A stretch of 7,933 bases of DNA. Source: JAICTV01 sp035634055 (GTDB taxonomy: Bacteria > Planctomycetota > Phycisphaerae > Tepidisphaerales > Tepidisphaeraceae). How positions within the stretch are numbered: the first letter of the stretch is position 1; every line of letters starts with the position of its first letter. The notes below the pieces were generated by a model, which saw nothing but the letters and a program-made list of their open reading frames with translations, ran no database searches and was not told the origin of the DNA. The stretch is taken from the NCBI GenBank assembly GCA_035634055.1, contig DASQDR010000052.1, positions 1-7,933 of the forward strand, given 5' to 3'. Both the position numbers and the translations under genes were made by a program. This document shows, one piece after another, positions 5,721 through 7,933 of the stretch.

Positions 5721-5870
5721 GCCATTGCTGCTGCCGCCGCCGCGACCACCATCACTGCTGCTGCTGCTCCCGCTGCTGCTGCTGCTGCTGCTACCACACC
5801 ATCACTGCTGCTGCTGCTGCTGCCGCTCCCGTGCCGCTGCTGCTGCCGTCACCACCGCCACCGCTGCTTC
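5721..5870. repeat. CTG/GCT trinucleotide microsatellite-like tract
   Basis: Perfect runs occur at 5755-5768 (CTG, 14 nt), 5772-5792 (seven GCT) and 5805-5822 (six CTG), with shorter runs around them. A higher-order unit is visible: a CCATCAC block followed by CTG runs and a CTCCCG or GCTCCCG interruption occurs at 5745-5792 and again from 5793 to about 5850. CAC/CCA-rich segments sit between the runs. The frame of the repeats changes across interruptions, which argues against coding use. Such tracts are uncommon in bacterial chromosomes and prone to slippage. Confidence 0.8.
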
Positions 5871-6088
5871 CGCTCCCGTCGGCGCGCGCGCACCGGCGGC
5901 GGTCGGAATTTTTCAGTTGACGCCGCCACGGCTTGCGCGGATGGTGAACCGGCAGTGGGGCCGCGATGAGATGCCTCTCATATCGAAGTGGGTCGCACCC
6001 GCCGATCCGGCCACGGCGTCTTTGATGCGGCGCGGAACGCCCGCCGGTGGCCGCGCCGCGCGCCACGACGCGTCACGTCACGTTCGCC

Positions 6089-6095
6089 AGGAGGT
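6089..6095 (+). promoter_or_regulatory. Strong Shine-Dalgarno (AGGAGGT) of the LEPR-motif gene
   Basis: AGGAGGT ends 7 nt before ATG 6103. It is the best ribosome-binding site in the window and decides the start of the gene over the several possible upstream starts in the same open frame. Confidence 0.85.
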
Positions 6096-6102
6096 CAGAA
6101 AC

Positions 6103-7233
6103 ATGCTCACGCTTACCCGAACCCATCATCGTCCGCCCGCCCGCATCCGCCCCGCGTCCGACCGAGGCGCGTCCGACCGAGGCGCGTCGCGTCGAGGCGC
6201 TTCCGGCCGAGCCGCTTCGCCGCGCGTCGCGGGGCTGGAGCCGCTGGAGTCGCGCCGGCTGCTCAGCGTCGCCGTCGCCGCCACCGCCGAGGACGTCATC
6301 AAGATCAACTTCCAGACGCCGCAGTCGTCCACCCCGTCCGGCTACGCCGCCGACACCGGGCAGACCTTCGGCGCGCGTTCCGGCGGTCTCACTTACGGCT
6401 GGAACCAGTCCGCCACCGGCTTCACGCGCGATCGCAACGTCACCAGCGACCAGCGCTTCGACACACTCGTGCACATGCAGCAGTACGGCAACCGCACGTG
6501 GGAACTGGCGGTGCCCAACGGCACGTACAGCGTCTTCGTAATGGCCGGTGACCCGCAGTACTTCGACAGCGTCTACCGCATCAACGTCGAGGGCGAGCTG
6601 ACGGTCAACGGCACGCCGAGCAGTGGCGACCGGTTCATCTCCGGCACGCAGACCGTCGAGGTGACCGACGGGCGGCTGACGGTGACCAACGCCGCGGGGG
6701 CGAAGAATAACAAGCTGGCGTTCATCGAGATCACGCCGCAGGACGTGACCGAGCCGCCGCCCCCGCCGCCGGGCGGGCAGGTCAACATCAACTTCCAACC
6801 CGCCGGCGCCGAGACGCCCGAAGGCTACCTGGCCGACACCGGCCAGGTCTTCGGCGAGCGCGCGGGCGACTTCCATTACGGCTGGGACCAGTCGGCCACC
6901 GGCTTCACCCGCGACCGCGATGACGACGACTCGCTCGACCAGCGCTTCGACACGCTGATCCACACGCAGCAGTACGGCAACCGCACGTGGGAAATCGCGT
7001 TGGCCAACGGCACCTACGCGGTGCACCTCGTCGCCGGCGACCCGCAGTACCCCGATGGCAACTACCGCTACAACGTCGAGGGACCGCTGGCGGTCAACGG
7101 CGCCGCTAGCAGCGACGCGCCGTTCGTCGAAGGGCACGTGACGGTCACCGTGGCCGATGGCCGGCTGACCATCAGCAACGCCGAAGGCGCGTTCAACAAC
7201 AAGCTGGCGTTCCTCGAAATCGCCCCGGCATAG
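6103..7233 (+). CDS. LEPR-motif protein with two tandem malectin-like domains
   Basis: The product has 376 residues. The N-terminus (1-44) is Arg-rich and contains four 5-residue repeats of the ASDRG type (18-37). LEPLESRRLLS (45-55) matches the LEPR-xLL motif at the N-terminus of many planctomycete surface or secreted proteins. Two copies of one beta-rich domain follow, at about 65-210 and 226-373, joined by a six-proline linker near 218-223. Shared landmarks are the INFQ strand, GYxADTGQxFG, YGWxQSATGFTRDR, DQRFDTLxH, QQYGNRTWE, NGTYxV, AGDPQY, NVEG, VNG, DGRLT and NNKLAFxEI. By hand count about two thirds of aligned positions agree, so the copies arose by duplication. This domain resembles malectin-like carbohydrate-binding modules; a role in binding polysaccharide outside the cytoplasm is inferred. 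No catalytic domain, C-terminal anchor or sorting tail is present. A perfect hairpin ends the unit downstream. Confidence 0.9.
   Translation: MLTLTRTHHRPPARIRPASDRGASDRGASRRGASGRAASPRVAGLEPLESRRLLSVAVAATAEDVIKINFQTPQSSTPSGYAADTGQTFGARSGGLTYGWNQSATGFTRDRNVTSDQRFDTLVHMQQYGNRTWELAVPNGTYSVFVMAGDPQYFDSVYRINVEGELTVNGTPSSGDRFISGTQTVEVTDGRLTVTNAAGAKNNKLAFIEITPQDVTEPPPPPPGGQVNINFQPAGAETPEGYLADTGQVFGERAGDFHYGWDQSATGFTRDRDDDDSLDQRFDTLIHTQQYGNRTWEIALANGTYAVHLVAGDPQYPDGNYRYNVEGPLAVNGAASSDAPFVEGHVTVTVADGRLTISNAEGAFNNKLAFLEIAPA
6154..6213 (+). repeat. Four 15-bp tandem repeats in the N-terminal coding part of the LEPR gene
   Basis: GCGTCCGACCGAGGC occurs twice exactly (6154-6168 and 6169-6183), followed by two diverged copies (6184-6198 and 6199-6213). 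The unit keeps frame and encodes ASDRG, ASDRG, ASRRG, ASGRA. Recent expansion by slippage or unequal exchange is likely for the two identical copies. Confidence 0.85.
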
Positions 7234-7274
7234 CCGCGGGCGAGCGCGAGCGACCTGCCATCGTCACTGACCAT

Positions 7275-7311
7275 GCGACCCTTCCGGCGGCGTCTCCGCC
7301 GGAAGGGTCGC
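7275..7311 (+). terminator. Perfect 16-bp hairpin after the LEPR gene
   Basis: GCGACCCTTCCGGCGG (7275-7290), loop CGTCT, and the exact reverse complement CCGCCGGAAGGGTCGC (7296-7311). It begins about 40 bp after the stop codon at 7231-7233. It is followed by GACGTTTC with only a three-T run, so it may act as a hairpin-type terminator or 3' stabiliser rather than a classic intrinsic terminator. It could work from either strand. Confidence 0.8.
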
Positions 7312-7472
7312 GACGTTTCAGGCACGCGCCGAGGCGACTCGCCCGTCCGCGCGGGCGATACGCGCTAACAGAGCAGCGCGTGAGCGGTGCCGGTCCAGGT
7401 GCGGCGCCAACGACATGGGCGGGCGTCATCCGGAAGCGTATCCGCGGGGGATCCCGGGAGGTCGAGCGGCTT

Positions 7473-7518
7473 CCCAACCCGAGATCCTTTGGCGCGTGCG
7501 ATCACGACTCGGGTTGGG
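7473..7518. repeat. 11-bp perfect inverted repeat with 24-nt spacer
   Basis: CCCAACCCGAG (7473-7483) and CTCGGGTTGGG (7508-7518) are exact reverse complements. The loop of 24 nt is long for a terminator, no T-run follows, and no gene end is near. It may be part of a structured RNA or a remnant of an inverted repeat. Confidence 0.6.
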
Positions 7519-7871
7519 GCACATCGTCGAGCGCGATCGCGCACTGCTCTGATATGGCGCGCTTCTGGCGCCCCTCATCGTCATCGCTGCCGGCGTGAGC
7601 CCCCGGCCCGTTTTTGCGGTGAGCGCAGCTTCCTTTCGTGAGAGGGCGCTGGCACGCGCGCGGCTCGATTGTCAAAGTCCCCCCATCTTCCCCGCCAGCG
7701 CCGCCGCGCGTCGCCCCGGGCCGAAATTGCTTGATCTTTTGACTGCCGGCGATCATCCTTGCCGGCCGTTGGAACCGCGCGCAGAGCTGTGGGATGGGCG
7801 TGCGGGAACACGTGGGGAGCACGTCGTTTCGATGAACGCGCCGCACCGCGAATGACAACCGAGTCCCCGCA

Positions 7872-7898
7872 GCCGATCGACGCGCCTTGTCGATCGGC
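7872..7898. terminator. 10-bp hairpin near the window end, possible terminator
   Basis: GCCGATCGAC (7872-7881), 7-nt loop, GTCGATCGGC (7889-7898), a perfect stem. No T-tract lies on either side. It could terminate a gene entering from the right on the minus strand, or belong to a structured RNA. Direction cannot be set from this window. Confidence 0.4.
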
Positions 7899-7933
7899 GG
7901 TCGCCCCGCGCGTGCGGTGCGCGTCCGGCCGCG

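Larger units (their letters stand above)
5689..6102. other. Intergenic region with low-complexity tract before the LEPR protein
   Basis: About 410 bp without a supported gene. The first half is the CTG/GCT tract (5721-5870). A perfect 6-bp inverted repeat with 4-bp centre, ATGAGA (5966-5971) and TCTCAT (5976-5981), lies about 120 bp before the next start and could be an operator. TTGACG at 5917-5922 resembles a -35 box but the matching -10 position (GATGGT) is poor. A reading frame stays open from 5725 into the next gene, yet its product here is Leu/Cys/Ala homopolymer followed by atypical sequence. Confidence 0.55.
7312..7933. other. Gene-free region with several hairpins
   Basis: About 620 bp in which no open frame has a ribosome-binding site, a recognisable domain or plausible composition on either strand. 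It holds several inverted repeats: TCGCCCG/CGGGCGA at 7339-7358, an 11-bp pair at 7473-7518, GCCGGC twice at 7745-7766, a bulged 8-bp stem at 7807-7828 and a 10-bp stem at 7872-7898. A short AT-richer patch (AAATTGCTTGATCTTTTGAC, 7724-7743) precedes the last three. No tRNA, rRNA or named RNA family is recognised. Confidence 0.5.

Noticed and set aside
5745..5850. CRISPR-like array from the repeated CCATCAC-CTG module
   Set aside because: Only two imperfect copies, the intervals are themselves trinucleotide repeats rather than unique spacers, and no cas gene is present.
5725..6102. Upstream start of the LEPR gene at 5725, giving a 502-residue protein
   Set aside because: The extension would be Leu, Cys and Ala homopolymers and atypical sequence, while AGGAGGT sits exactly before ATG 6103.
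6073..7137. Long antisense open frame opposite the malectin-like gene
   Set aside because: Same GC-driven shadow effect; the composition is repetitive Val/Ala/Arg/Asp and it mirrors the domain duplication of the sense gene.
7502..7858. Minus-strand frame of 118 residues in the right-hand gene-free region
   Set aside because: No ribosome-binding site, mixed composition without any recognisable motif, and it spans several of the inverted repeats.

Overview
The window is strongly GC-rich chromosomal DNA, most likely from a planctomycete (Planctomycetota), perhaps near the Phycisphaerae. The main pointer is the LEPLESRRLLS motif near the N-terminus of the protein at 6103-7233, which matches the LEPR-xLL N-terminal motif of planctomycete surface and secreted proteins. 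A PGRP/amidase_2-fold protein and a small stand-alone Ser/Thr kinase fit that assignment. All genes I can support are on the + strand. The class-level placement is inference.

Layout: (1) 1-237, C-terminal end of a membrane protein. (2) 639-1238, exported amidase_2-fold protein that seems to have lost its catalytic residues. (3) 1755-2618, cytosolic Ser/Thr protein kinase whose Shine-Dalgarno can pair with an upstream sequence. (4) 2819-3385, pyroglutamyl-peptidase-like protein with its catalytic residues kept. (5) 3484-4719, argininosuccinate synthase (argG), the housekeeping anchor. (6) 4736-5302, a parDE toxin-antitoxin locus with an intact ParD-like antitoxin and a ParE toxin broken by two one-base frameshifts. 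(7) 5305-5688, a small uncharacterised helical protein 2 bp after the broken toxin. (8) 5689-6102, a gene-free stretch with a CTG/GCT microsatellite-like tract. (9) 6103-7233, an LEPR-motif protein with two tandem malectin-like domains, closed by a perfect 16-bp hairpin. (10) 7312-7933, gene-free DNA with several hairpins.

The genes do not form one pathway. Arginine synthesis, protein or peptide turnover, signalling, cell-envelope and toxin-antitoxin functions sit side by side, mostly with their own control regions. The genes at 2819 and 4736 have TATAAT-like boxes 6-8 nt before the start codon, which suggests leaderless transcripts. argG has a TATACT box, a leader hairpin and a normal Shine-Dalgarno.

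I see no convincing new multi-gene system, CRISPR array, tRNA, rRNA or transposon. The points most worth a second look are the decayed parE beside an intact parD, the apparent pseudo-amidase, the putative leaderless promoters, the CTG tract and the possible SD-masking stem before the kinase.
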